The translations under genes were made by a program, and so were the position numbers. A stretch of 38,248 nucleotides of DNA from Ignavibacteriota bacterium. GTDB taxonomy: Bacteria; Bacteroidota; Ignavibacteria; UBA10030; UBA6906. A model generated the notes under the pieces. The model saw nothing but the letters and a program-made list of their open reading frames with translations. It did no database searches and was not told the origin of the DNA. The first letter of the stretch is position 1. Each line of letters starts with the position of its first letter. The stretch lies in the NCBI GenBank assembly GCA_003161955.1, contig PMND01000116.1:41537-79784 (forward strand), written 5' to 3'. Shown here in pieces: positions 24,805-32,460 of this stretch.

Positions 24805-26385
24805 ATGAAGAAGCTGCGCATAGGCGTCATTGACCTTGTCGCACCCCGTCCCGGCGGTTCCCTCTGGTCGCGGCTGATGAACGCGAGTTTCGCCAGCGTC
24901 ATGCCGCAGGCAATCTCCGTCTGGTGTGAAGAACAGGGTCACGCCGTAACGTACGTCTGCTACACCGGTTCCGAAGATCTGGCCACCTGCCTTCCCGCCG
25001 ATATTGACCTGGCGTTCATCGGGGCGTTCACCGAGGCGTCACACCTCGCCTATGCGCTCAGCGCCTATCTCCGGTCGCGGGGAGCTGTCACCGCACTCGG
25101 GGGGCCGCATGCCCGGTGCTTCCCGCAGGACGCACAACGGTATTTCGATTACGTCTTCGGGTTCACCGACAAGGCCCTTGTGAAGGGAGTGCTCGAGGAT
25201 TGCTCGCAACACCGTCCGCTCGGGATCCGCGTCTCCGCGGCCGGCCAGCCGCCGATTCTCCCGGGAGTGCAGGAGCGCTGGAAGTTCATCGACAACACGC
25301 TCCGCAAAGCCCCCATCATCAAAATCGTCCCGGTCATCGGCAGCCTTGGCTGCCCCTATCACTGCTCGTTCTGCATCGATTCAACGGTGCCGTACCAGCA
25401 ACTGTCGTTCGACCTCCTGAAGAGCGACCTGGCGTTCCTCCGCGGAAAATTCCGGAGGCCGCTCGTGGGATGGCACGATCCGAATTTCGGCGTGCAGTTC
25501 AATGAGACGATGGATGCGATCGAAGAGGCGGTTCCCCCGGGGAGCGTCGACTTCGTCGCAGAGAGCAGCCTTTCGCTTCTGACGGAGCCCCACCTCAAGA
25601 GATTGAAGCGGAACAGCTTCAAGATGCTCCTCCCGGGGATCGAATCCTGGTTCGCGCTGGGTGAAAAATCGCGGACGATGCGGATCACCGGGATGCAGAA
25701 AGTCCGGGAGGTGTCCGAGCACGTCAACACGCTGATCCGCTACGTGCCCCTGGTACAGACGAACTTTGTCCTCGGCCTCGATTCAGACGAAGGAGAGGAA
25801 CCATTCGAGCTGACAAAGCGGTTCGTCGACATGGCGCCCGGCGCGTTCCCGGGTTATTCGCTCCTGACCGCGTTCGGACAGGCCGCCCCGCTCAACCTGG
25901 AATACCAGCGCGACGGCCGGGTGATACCGTTCCCGTTCCACTTCCTGAACAACAACGGCGCGATGAATCTGAAGCCGAAGAACTACACATGGACTGCCTT
26001 CTACGACAAAGTGATCAGCCTGACGGAGTACACATGCTCGCCCCGCGCCATCGCCCGGCGTGCCGTCGCAACGCGCGGGATCACCCCCCGCTGGCTCAAT
26101 ACTCTCCGGGCGGTGTCGTCGGAAGGGTACGGCCGGATCCGGTATTACAGGGAAATCCGGAAAAGGCTCGACACGGACATGCATCTCCGGGATTTCTTCG
26201 AACAGAGGACGACGGTGGTCCCACGATTCTACATCGACCGGATACAGCGCGAACTCGGCCCCATGTGGCAGTGGCTCCCTGCGGGAGGCACAGAGCATGA
26301 CTCCTACGCGTACCTGAAGGAGGAAATGGAGAAACAGCGGCAAGAGCCGGGAGTGATCCGGCCGTTGCACGTGGCCGTGGTATAG
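24805..26385 (+). CDS. B12-binding-domain radical SAM protein
   Basis: From ATG 24805 (GAGAGG ribosome-binding site about 10 bases upstream) the product has 526 residues. Residues 1-135 look like a cobalamin-binding Rossmann domain (RIGVIDLVAPRPGG, then DLAFIGAFTEASH and VTALGGPHARCFP), but lack the DxHxxG histidine motif. The radical SAM domain follows with the iron-sulfur cysteines C183, C187 and C190 in GSLGCPYHCSFCID. FKMLLPGIESWFALGEKS is a later family-like segment. The remainder (about 400-526) is an unassigned tail. Such enzymes methylate or rearrange unreactive carbons. No substrate gene is adjacent, so the function cannot be guessed. It is convergent with the response regulator. Confidence 0.9.
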   Translation: MKKLRIGVIDLVAPRPGGSLWSRLMNASFASVMPQAISVWCEEQGHAVTYVCYTGSEDLATCLPADIDLAFIGAFTEASHLAYALSAYLRSRGAVTALGGPHARCFPQDAQRYFDYVFGFTDKALVKGVLEDCSQHRPLGIRVSAAGQPPILPGVQERWKFIDNTLRKAPIIKIVPVIGSLGCPYHCSFCIDSTVPYQQLSFDLLKSDLAFLRGKFRRPLVGWHDPNFGVQFNETMDAIEEAVPPGSVDFVAESSLSLLTEPHLKRLKRNSFKMLLPGIESWFALGEKSRTMRITGMQKVREVSEHVNTLIRYVPLVQTNFVLGLDSDEGEEPFELTKRFVDMAPGAFPGYSLLTAFGQAAPLNLEYQRDGRVIPFPFHFLNNNGAMNLKPKNYTWTAFYDKVISLTEYTCSPRAIARRAVATRGITPRWLNTLRAVSSEGYGRIRYYREIRKRLDTDMHLRDFFEQRTTVVPRFYIDRIQRELGPMWQWLPAGGTEHDSYAYLKEEMEKQRQEPGVIRPLHVAVV

Positions 26386-26460
26386 ATCACTTTCACCGTT
26401 CTGGATGATGCGCAGGATGGACTTTCCGAAATTCCCGAGACCCCCGACCCACTCCCCCGG

Positions 26461-26484
26461 CGTCCGGTGAGTCTTCAACGGACG
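26461..26484 (+). terminator. Possible weak terminator between convergent genes
   Basis: CGTCCG (26461-26466) and CGGACG (26479-26484) pair around a 12-base loop and are followed by ATTTT. The position, 75 bases after the radical SAM stop and before the 3' end of the response regulator, is right for a terminator, but the stem is short and the U tract interrupted. The rest of 26386-26539 shows nothing further. Confidence 0.35.
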
Positions 26485-26539
26485 ATTTTCCGCTCTTTAT
26501 TCCTCATCAGGCTCATATACCCGCAATAGCGGCGTATCC

Positions 26540-27994
26540 CTACTTAATGCCGAGCTCCTTGCACATTCGATAGAAGTTCGACGGCGCGAGTCCGAGCTTT
26601 TCGGCGGCGTTCGAGTCGGAGCTGGAGATGCTCCGGACGTACCTGAAGTACCGCGTCCTGAACACACGCTCCACCTCCCGCAGCGGCATAACGTTGCCGT
26701 TCGACATGTCGTCGAATCCCGACCCATCTTTCCCCAGGACGGGATTCGGGAGAATCATCGGGTTGCTGACGTCTTTGGCCGTGATGCTCTCAGGACAATT
26801 CAGCACCAGACGCTGGACCACGCTCCTGAGCTCCCGTACATTCCCCGGCCACCTGTAGTTTATCAGGATCTCCCTTGCCTTCGCGTCGACGGCCGGCATC
26901 GACACCCCCATGTCGTTGCTGAAGTACTCCAGGAAGTGGTCGAAGAGCAGGAGAATATCTTCTCCCCGCTGCCAGAGCGGGACGATGTTCAGGGGAACGA
27001 TGTTCAGACGGAAATACAGGTCCTCGCGGAATCGCCCTTCGTTGACCTCGGCGGCCAGGTTCTTGTTTGTGGCGGCGATGAGCCGGACGTTGACAGAGAT
27101 GCTCTTCGTCCTCCCGATTTTTTCAATTTCACCGTCCGCGATGACCCGCAGGAGCTTCACCTGTGCGGAAGGGGAAAGCTCCGACACCTCGTCCAGGAAC
27201 ACCGTCCCGTGGTTGGCGATCTCGAAGAGCCCCTGTTTCGCCGCGTTCGCCCCTGTGAACGAGCCCTTTTCGTATCCGAACAACTCGCTCTCGATCAGCT
27301 CATGAGGGATGCTCCCGCAGTTGATCGGGATGAACTTTTCGAACCTCCGCCGGCTTTTCAGGTGGATGTTCCAGGCGACAAGTTCTTTCCCCGTACCGGA
27401 CGCCCCACTGATGAGGATATTGACCTCGCTCTTCGCGTATTTTTCGATCGATTCCTTGAGCTGGAGCATCGGCTTCGACTCGCCGATGAGCCTCCGGAAT
27501 TCGAGCAGACTCTCGACCCCCTGCATCAGCGTCCGGTCCGCCTTTAGCGAGCGCTTCTCCAGTTTTTTCTTTTCGTATGCATTGAAAATGCTGAGCATGA
27601 AATCCGTCGGCTGGTAGATGTACTCTTCGATGTGCCCCGGGTACTTCGTGCAGTACCAGAACGCGCCCGCCTTGAGCAGGTTGTTCGCGAATTCGTAGTC
27701 GGTGATGTTGATCGTCATCTTGGTAATGACGATGATCTGGATGCACGGGTCGATTTCCTTGATCTTCCGGATAAGCTCCTCCCCCTTCAGCCCGCCCGAG
27801 ATCTGGTAGTCCAGTATCACCACGTCATACGCGTCCGTCTTCTTCTCCAGCAGCTCCAGCGCCGCCCGGCCGTTCGACACCACTTCAGCGATCCGGACCC
27901 GCTCCGAGTAAAACCGGAGAGTGTTCTTCACCCTCGCAACGTCGAACTCTTCATCTTCAACGAGGAGAATTGCAATTGCATTCGAGGTACTCAT
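26540..27994 (-). CDS. Sigma-54-dependent response regulator, NtrC family
   Basis: The 484-residue protein has three domains. Residues 1-130 are a receiver, with acidic residues in VEDEE (12-16) and phosphoacceptor Asp62 in VVILDYQ. Residues about 165-400 are an AAA+ sigma-54 activator domain: Walker A GASGTGKE (197-204), the sigma-54 contact loop as GSFTGA (244-249, Ser in place of the usual Ala), Walker B GTVFLDEV (263-270), and WPGNVREL (382-389). The last 25 residues are a Fis-type helix-turn-helix (NAAEKLGLAPSNFYRMCKEL). When phosphorylated it should activate promoters with sigma-54. I start at ATG 27994; TTG 28021 is a longer alternative. It is the third gene of a set with the histidine kinase and the anchored solute-binding protein. 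Confidence 0.96.
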   Translation of the reverse strand: MSTSNAIAILLVEDEEFDVARVKNTLRFYSERVRIAEVVSNGRAALELLEKKTDAYDVVILDYQISGGLKGEELIRKIKEIDPCIQIIVITKMTINITDYEFANNLLKAGAFWYCTKYPGHIEEYIYQPTDFMLSIFNAYEKKKLEKRSLKADRTLMQGVESLLEFRRLIGESKPMLQLKESIEKYAKSEVNILISGASGTGKELVAWNIHLKSRRRFEKFIPINCGSIPHELIESELFGYEKGSFTGANAAKQGLFEIANHGTVFLDEVSELSPSAQVKLLRVIADGEIEKIGRTKSISVNVRLIAATNKNLAAEVNEGRFREDLYFRLNIVPLNIVPLWQRGEDILLLFDHFLEYFSNDMGVSMPAVDAKAREILINYRWPGNVRELRSVVQRLVLNCPESITAKDVSNPMILPNPVLGKDGSGFDDMSNGNVMPLREVERVFRTRYFRYVRSISSSDSNAAEKLGLAPSNFYRMCKELGIK

Positions 27995-28060
27995 GGGATT
28001 ATCCGACCTTTGATCCGACAACCGTTGATCCCGCTTGTTCCGGCCCGGGGCCGGGCACTA

Positions 28061-29566
28061 TCACTCGTTCCTGATCGCAATCATGAATCTGCATCCGCCC
28101 TCCGGCAGGTTCTCCGCGTCGAGATCCCACCCGCACTTCCCCACCGCAAGCTGGTAGGCGATGTAACAACCGTATCCCGAGTGCATCCCGCCCCCGCCCT
28201 TCGTCGTTTCCTGTTCGAGAAATATCCTCTTGATACCCCTCGCACCGGGTTGAAGCAATTCTTCCGCAATTCCCACCCCGTCGTCCGCGATCGTGACGCG
28301 GGTCACCCCTTCTTCCCGCGAGTAGTGCGTTTCGATCCTGATCGTCAGCGAATTCTTCCCGCCGTGGTCAATGCTGTTCTGAATCAACGGTTCAAGGATT
28401 TCCCAGACGATGAATTCGTTGACATGCACCGGGGGGAGCGAGGGCTCCAGCTCAAGCCGGAATGCGAACATTTCGTTCTTGCTCGAGATCCGCAGGAAGA
28501 CATGATTCACGATGAAACCGACGACCGAGTTGATGTCCGCATTGAATATCGGATTCACGATCGTGTTGATATCCTGGTCGTACCACTTCATGTCATAGAT
28601 GATCCGCGAGATGAAGTTCGCGTAGGTCAGCACACGCCCCTTGAGCTCGTCAAGATTCCGGGGATTCATCCTGCGCGCGTCTTCCTTGATGAACCCGATG
28701 ATTTTTTCCGCCTTGTGGTGCGTGTGGTAGATCCTGCGCGTAAAGAGAGACTCCTTCTCCAGCCGGATCTGGTTTGCCAGGTACTCCTGGTGCTCCGCAA
28801 ACAGCTTCTGCTGCATGTCGTTCCGCTCCCTCACCGCCAGGGACGACACCGCAAAGATCGCGATCAGCCCTACGAGTATGAGCGCAGAAAATACAATCGA
28901 AAGCTCGTCCGCGTTCGACCGGACTTCGTTTGTGAGGAAAGAAAAATCGGGGGTAATCCGCATGTAGAGCGCGCCGATATACTCCCCCTCGGGCACGAAC
29001 GGCACGAGCACATTGAACGTTTTCTCGCCCGTCAGCGCGCTGGTGATCTTTTCGTGCTCCTTGAGATCATTCTGGACCAGGAGGAAGTACCTGACAGCCT
29101 GCGAGGCCCCGGATGTCGTGTCACCGGCGTACGGCCGGAGGGTCCCTTTGAAGTATGCGTACATCGCCTGGCCGTTGCTTATGACATACAGGCGCTTGTC
29201 CTTCAGCAGGATCAGCCTGATGTCCTCGATGCTTCGCTGTATGAGCTGCTGCTTGATGAAGACGTTCAGGGAATACACCATCGCGTTGTCGGTGCTGTCG
29301 TATTCCGTCTTCACGGGGGATTGATTCTGATAGAGCAGCTCGAGGCTGGCGGAAGTCACAATCGCAATCCGCTCGGCGTAATATTTCTGGAACCAGTTCT
29401 GCGTCCCCTGCAGAAATCCTCCGAGCAGGGATTTCTGTAAGAGCGCGAGTATGATCTGGAAGGAGATGAGGACCGCGAAGAGAACGATAATATGCCTGAT
29501 CTCGAAGCGGTACTTCGAGAGCTTTCCCCTCAGTCGGTCGGGGATCAGGTCACGGTACGATTCCAC
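28061..29566 (-). CDS. Membrane sensor histidine kinase with periplasmic sensor domain
   Basis: The 501-residue protein has one membrane helix near residues 24-44 (HIIVLFAVLISFQIILALL), a periplasmic domain (about 45-220), a second helix (about 222-243) and a cytoplasmic kinase core. The ATPase part is clear: N box EPLIQNSIDHGG (392-403), G1 DDGVGI (428-433), G2 GGGGMHSGYG (457-466). The phosphoacceptor region is unusual, with YHTHHKAEKIIGFIKEDARR (from 280); H281, H283 or H284 is the likely site. It resembles the LytS/Spo0B-like group of kinases with an atypical H box. It starts three bases after the solute-binding protein stop and precedes the regulator by 66 bases, so the three most likely form one signalling unit. 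Confidence 0.93.
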   Translation of the reverse strand: MESYRDLIPDRLRGKLSKYRFEIRHIIVLFAVLISFQIILALLQKSLLGGFLQGTQNWFQKYYAERIAIVTSASLELLYQNQSPVKTEYDSTDNAMVYSLNVFIKQQLIQRSIEDIRLILLKDKRLYVISNGQAMYAYFKGTLRPYAGDTTSGASQAVRYFLLVQNDLKEHEKITSALTGEKTFNVLVPFVPEGEYIGALYMRITPDFSFLTNEVRSNADELSIVFSALILVGLIAIFAVSSLAVRERNDMQQKLFAEHQEYLANQIRLEKESLFTRRIYHTHHKAEKIIGFIKEDARRMNPRNLDELKGRVLTYANFISRIIYDMKWYDQDINTIVNPIFNADINSVVGFIVNHVFLRISSKNEMFAFRLELEPSLPPVHVNEFIVWEILEPLIQNSIDHGGKNSLTIRIETHYSREEGVTRVTIADDGVGIAEELLQPGARGIKRIFLEQETTKGGGGMHSGYGCYIAYQLAVGKCGWDLDAENLPEGGCRFMIAIRNE

Positions 29567-29569
29567 GGC

Positions 29570-30886
29570 TCACCTCTCAACCGCGAGTGACTGATCGGCA
29601 TTGATGTCGCGGCTCGCCCCTTCGACCGCCTCATCAACGCTGATCTTGTTTCTCATCGCGAGGGAGAAATAGTGCGACATGATCTTCGAGTAATTCGTAT
29701 AGTCTTTCACCGCGGGCCGATGGACGCCCGTCTTCAACCGCTCACGGATGCCGGCGATTTCGGGGTACTTCCTGAGGCTTGCGGAGTCCTGGTAAAATGA
29801 CGTCACGACCGGGTAATATCTCGATTCACTGTAAAACACCTCCTGCGAATCATCACGCAGCAGGAATTTGACGAAGTCGACAACCGCTTCTTTTTTCTTG
29901 CTGAACTGCGATATCATGAGATCCCACCCGCCGAAGAGTGATGCGGGTCTCCCTCCCGGGAGGTACGGCAGCGGCGCTTTCTTCATATGCTGCTGCTTCT
30001 CCCTGTCGTAGGGCTGGTCATTGAAGTCCATGTCATATGTCGTCCAGCCCCTGAGAAAAAGCCCGTTGTTCCTGATGAAGTACTCGTAGCTCGGAGCTTC
30101 GGTGAACGAGGTGACGACCGCGGGGGATGCGTTGTCCTTATGCAGCAGGTCGACCATCTGTTGGAGGGCGCGCTTCCCCTCCGGAGTGTCGAAGTTGAAG
30201 CCAACGGTGGTAAAATAGTCAGGTTTCAGGCTGAGCAGGTTTTCGATATAGTTACAGATAAAACCCTCGTAGTCGGCGGCGGGAAAGACGTAGAACGGTC
30301 CCTGGTACCCGAGCTTCACTTTCAGTTTGAGAAAATCGGGCCAGGTCATGTCGTCCTGCAGCGCCCGTATCGCGTCTTCCCCCCCCGGGAGTGATTTCAG
30401 CAGATCCTCACGATAGTAGAGGCTTGACTGGACCATGTCCAGAGGGACGGCAACGAGCTCGCTGTCACCGTGGCACGAATAGAGCGCGTCAGGGACGATC
30501 CTCCTGAGCTCCTCCGCTGAGAAGTACTTCCCGAGCGGTTCGCACCAGCGCGCAAACCGTTTTACCCAGACGATGTCGACCCCGATGAGGTCGATTCCAT
30601 CCTCCGCGCCGCGCAGCGATCGAGCGAGGATCTCCTTCCGTTCGTTCGTACTGAAGTCAATGTTCGGGAAGTCGACGGGGATTACCCTGATTTTCCCCGC
30701 ATTCAGCCTGTTATATCTCTCGATGAGTATCCTGTGAGCATCGGTAATGCGGTCCGCAAAATAGATCTCCGTGACGCTGGAAACGGGTTTAGACACGAAC
30801 AGCGAATAGAGCACAAGATACAGCAATCCCACCACCACGAGGATGAGGACACCGGAACTCCACTTCAACTGCTTGATCGTGCGCAT
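29570..30886 (-). CDS. Membrane-anchored extracellular solute-binding protein (sensory partner of the kinase)
   Basis: The 438-residue product has an uncleaved-looking N-terminal membrane helix, LILVVVGLLYLVLYSLFV (14-31), with no lipobox and no obvious cleavage site, followed by a family 1 sugar-type solute-binding fold. Typical segments are HRILIERYNRLNAGKIRVIPVD, GIDLIGVDIVWVKRFARW, VPLDMVQSSLYYREDLLKSL and FFGGWDLMISQFSKKKEAVVDF-like ending sequence. No permease genes are nearby on this strand. It is three bases upstream of the histidine kinase gene. The arrangement, with an anchored binding protein and a two-component system and no transporter, suggests sensing, as in XylFII-LytS of clostridia, here with a sigma-54 regulator. 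The 130-base gap before it (30887-31016) has no clear signal. Confidence 0.9.
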   Translation of the reverse strand: MRTIKQLKWSSGVLILVVVGLLYLVLYSLFVSKPVSSVTEIYFADRITDAHRILIERYNRLNAGKIRVIPVDFPNIDFSTNERKEILARSLRGAEDGIDLIGVDIVWVKRFARWCEPLGKYFSAEELRRIVPDALYSCHGDSELVAVPLDMVQSSLYYREDLLKSLPGGEDAIRALQDDMTWPDFLKLKVKLGYQGPFYVFPAADYEGFICNYIENLLSLKPDYFTTVGFNFDTPEGKRALQQMVDLLHKDNASPAVVTSFTEAPSYEYFIRNNGLFLRGWTTYDMDFNDQPYDREKQQHMKKAPLPYLPGGRPASLFGGWDLMISQFSKKKEAVVDFVKFLLRDDSQEVFYSESRYYPVVTSFYQDSASLRKYPEIAGIRERLKTGVHRPAVKDYTNYSKIMSHYFSLAMRNKISVDEAVEGASRDINADQSLAVER

Positions 30887-31016
30887 TGTGAAAACTACCC
30901 GTTCTGGGAGGGACAGGGTGGAATGAGGTACACTTCTCTCATAAAAGGAACGGAACTACGGCTCCAGAATCAAGCTGACCCGTCGTGCCAGGCGGGAGAC
31001 TGACGGGAAGCCTGCC

Positions 31017-32420
31017 TCAGCGGTCACCCGTCACATCATGCTGATGCACCCGTCCGTGGAACATCGTGCGGAGCCTCCGGATGCAACTGATCATCGATCT
31101 CGACGTGTGATAGTCGGCCTTCCAGATGGTCCCCTTCGGGGCGTTACGATTCCCCGGGGCCTTGTCAAGGCCGCCCCAGTACCATCCCCCATGATCCCCG
31201 TCTATGACGTAATTTTTGCAGTAGTCCCACTGGAGGGTGAATTTTTCATAGTAGCTCCGTCCGTCCCGGGGGTAAAGCATCGACATCATCAGGAAGGTGT
31301 TCAGAGCTTCGGCCTGTGCCCACCATTCCTTCGTGTCCCGAACGATCCCCACATGCTCCCCCGTGCTGCGGGTGTCCCCGCCGTCGAAGATCCCCCCGTG
31401 CTCCGTGTCCCATCCATGCTGCAGGGCAAAATCGACTTTCTTCTTCGCAATCCTGAGCGTCGTCGTGTCGTCTCTGATCCCCAGCCCCTGCGACGCCTCC
31501 ATCATCAGGTACGCGGTTTCGACGTCATGGCCGAAGGAAATATGATCGAGCTCATAGTCAGCACGGCTCCCCTGCCCGCCGGCATCCCGGCGTGACACCG
31601 GCGTCCAGTCGCGTCGAAAGAACAGGTTCATGTATCCCCTGTCATTCGTAATCGTATCCCGTACGATGTGCAGCAATGACGCAAGGCGTTCTTTCAGTAT
31701 GGAATCCGGCCAGACGTCGTACAGCGCCGTGTAGGCTTCCATCAGGTGGATCATGGAATTCTGGTCCTTGGGCGGGACGCCGTGAAATCCCTCCGGGAAC
31801 GGCCGGCCCTCTCTCGAGAGGAACTGGAAGTACCCGCGGTTCAGGGAATCGTAGCTGTGGCTCTCGAGCCAGCGATATGTCTGCAGTGCCAGGTCCAGCG
31901 CACCCGTGTCGCCCGAGGCCTTGTAGTACGTCGCCAGCCCGTATATGGCGAAGGCGTTCCCGTACGCCGTCTTGTTGGACGCACCCTGTTCCGTGACCGG
32001 GTCCCCGCGCCTGTCCACAAGGTTGAAGAACCCGCCGAATTCCCTGTCCCACATCCTGTCCCTGAGAAAACTGTAGCCGTGGGCTGCGAGAGGGATGAAG
32101 CGCCGGTAGTCCCGCTTGAACATCGCCGCATTGGCAAGCGACCAGATATGCCGGGCCTGCGTGACGATCATCTTATCCTGGCGCCCGTCAAGCTCCCACC
32201 TGTAGTTTATGTCGCTGAAATAGCCACCGTACACCGTATCAACGGAAAGCGGATAGAACAACCTGAGCTCGTCGTCGAGCGTTCGCTCCAACTGAGCTGC
32301 GATCGAGTCACTCACCGTTATCCCTCCCCCCTGCGGGTTCTTTGCTTTCCCCCCGGGGATCGCACAACACGGAAGCATCAGAAACAGGGAGAGGATCGGG
32401 AATGCAGTCATCCGCTTCAT
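31017..32420 (-). CDS. Exported cellobiose 2-epimerase-like (AGE family) protein, probable lipoprotein
   Basis: The 467-residue product begins MKRMTAFPILSLFLMLPCCA, a signal sequence with two cysteines (18, 19) in a weak lipobox-like context. The body is an (alpha/alpha)6-barrel of the AGE/cellobiose 2-epimerase family. Family-typical segments are YGGYFSDINY near residue 64, TQARHIWSLANA near 87, DQNSMIHLMEAYTALY near 219, catalytic-site histidines H298 in SFGHDVETAYLM and H438 in DYHTSRSM, and EWWAQAEALN (365-374). Cellobiose epimerases convert the reducing glucose of beta-1,4 disaccharides to mannose. The family is normally cytoplasmic, so export is notable. A GAGG site precedes the ATG. 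It is 40 bases downstream of GH9 in the cellulase cluster. Confidence 0.9.
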   Translation of the reverse strand: MKRMTAFPILSLFLMLPCCAIPGGKAKNPQGGGITVSDSIAAQLERTLDDELRLFYPLSVDTVYGGYFSDINYRWELDGRQDKMIVTQARHIWSLANAAMFKRDYRRFIPLAAHGYSFLRDRMWDREFGGFFNLVDRRGDPVTEQGASNKTAYGNAFAIYGLATYYKASGDTGALDLALQTYRWLESHSYDSLNRGYFQFLSREGRPFPEGFHGVPPKDQNSMIHLMEAYTALYDVWPDSILKERLASLLHIVRDTITNDRGYMNLFFRRDWTPVSRRDAGGQGSRADYELDHISFGHDVETAYLMMEASQGLGIRDDTTTLRIAKKKVDFALQHGWDTEHGGIFDGGDTRSTGEHVGIVRDTKEWWAQAEALNTFLMMSMLYPRDGRSYYEKFTLQWDYCKNYVIDGDHGGWYWGGLDKAPGNRNAPKGTIWKADYHTSRSMISCIRRLRTMFHGRVHQHDVTGDR

Positions 32421-32460
32421 GGCGCATCAACCTCGTTTCACTATAGGTTACCTGTGGGAG

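Noticed and set aside
27632-29440. 602-codon plus-strand open frame across the kinase and regulator genes
   Set aside because: It is the complement of well-supported genes; the translation is rich in Arg, His, Pro and Val with no recognisable domain, typical of high-GC shadow frames.
30960-31010. Sigma-54-like TGGCAC on the minus strand upstream of the anchored solute-binding protein
   Set aside because: The -24 part is good, but there is no GC at the required spacing for a -12 element.
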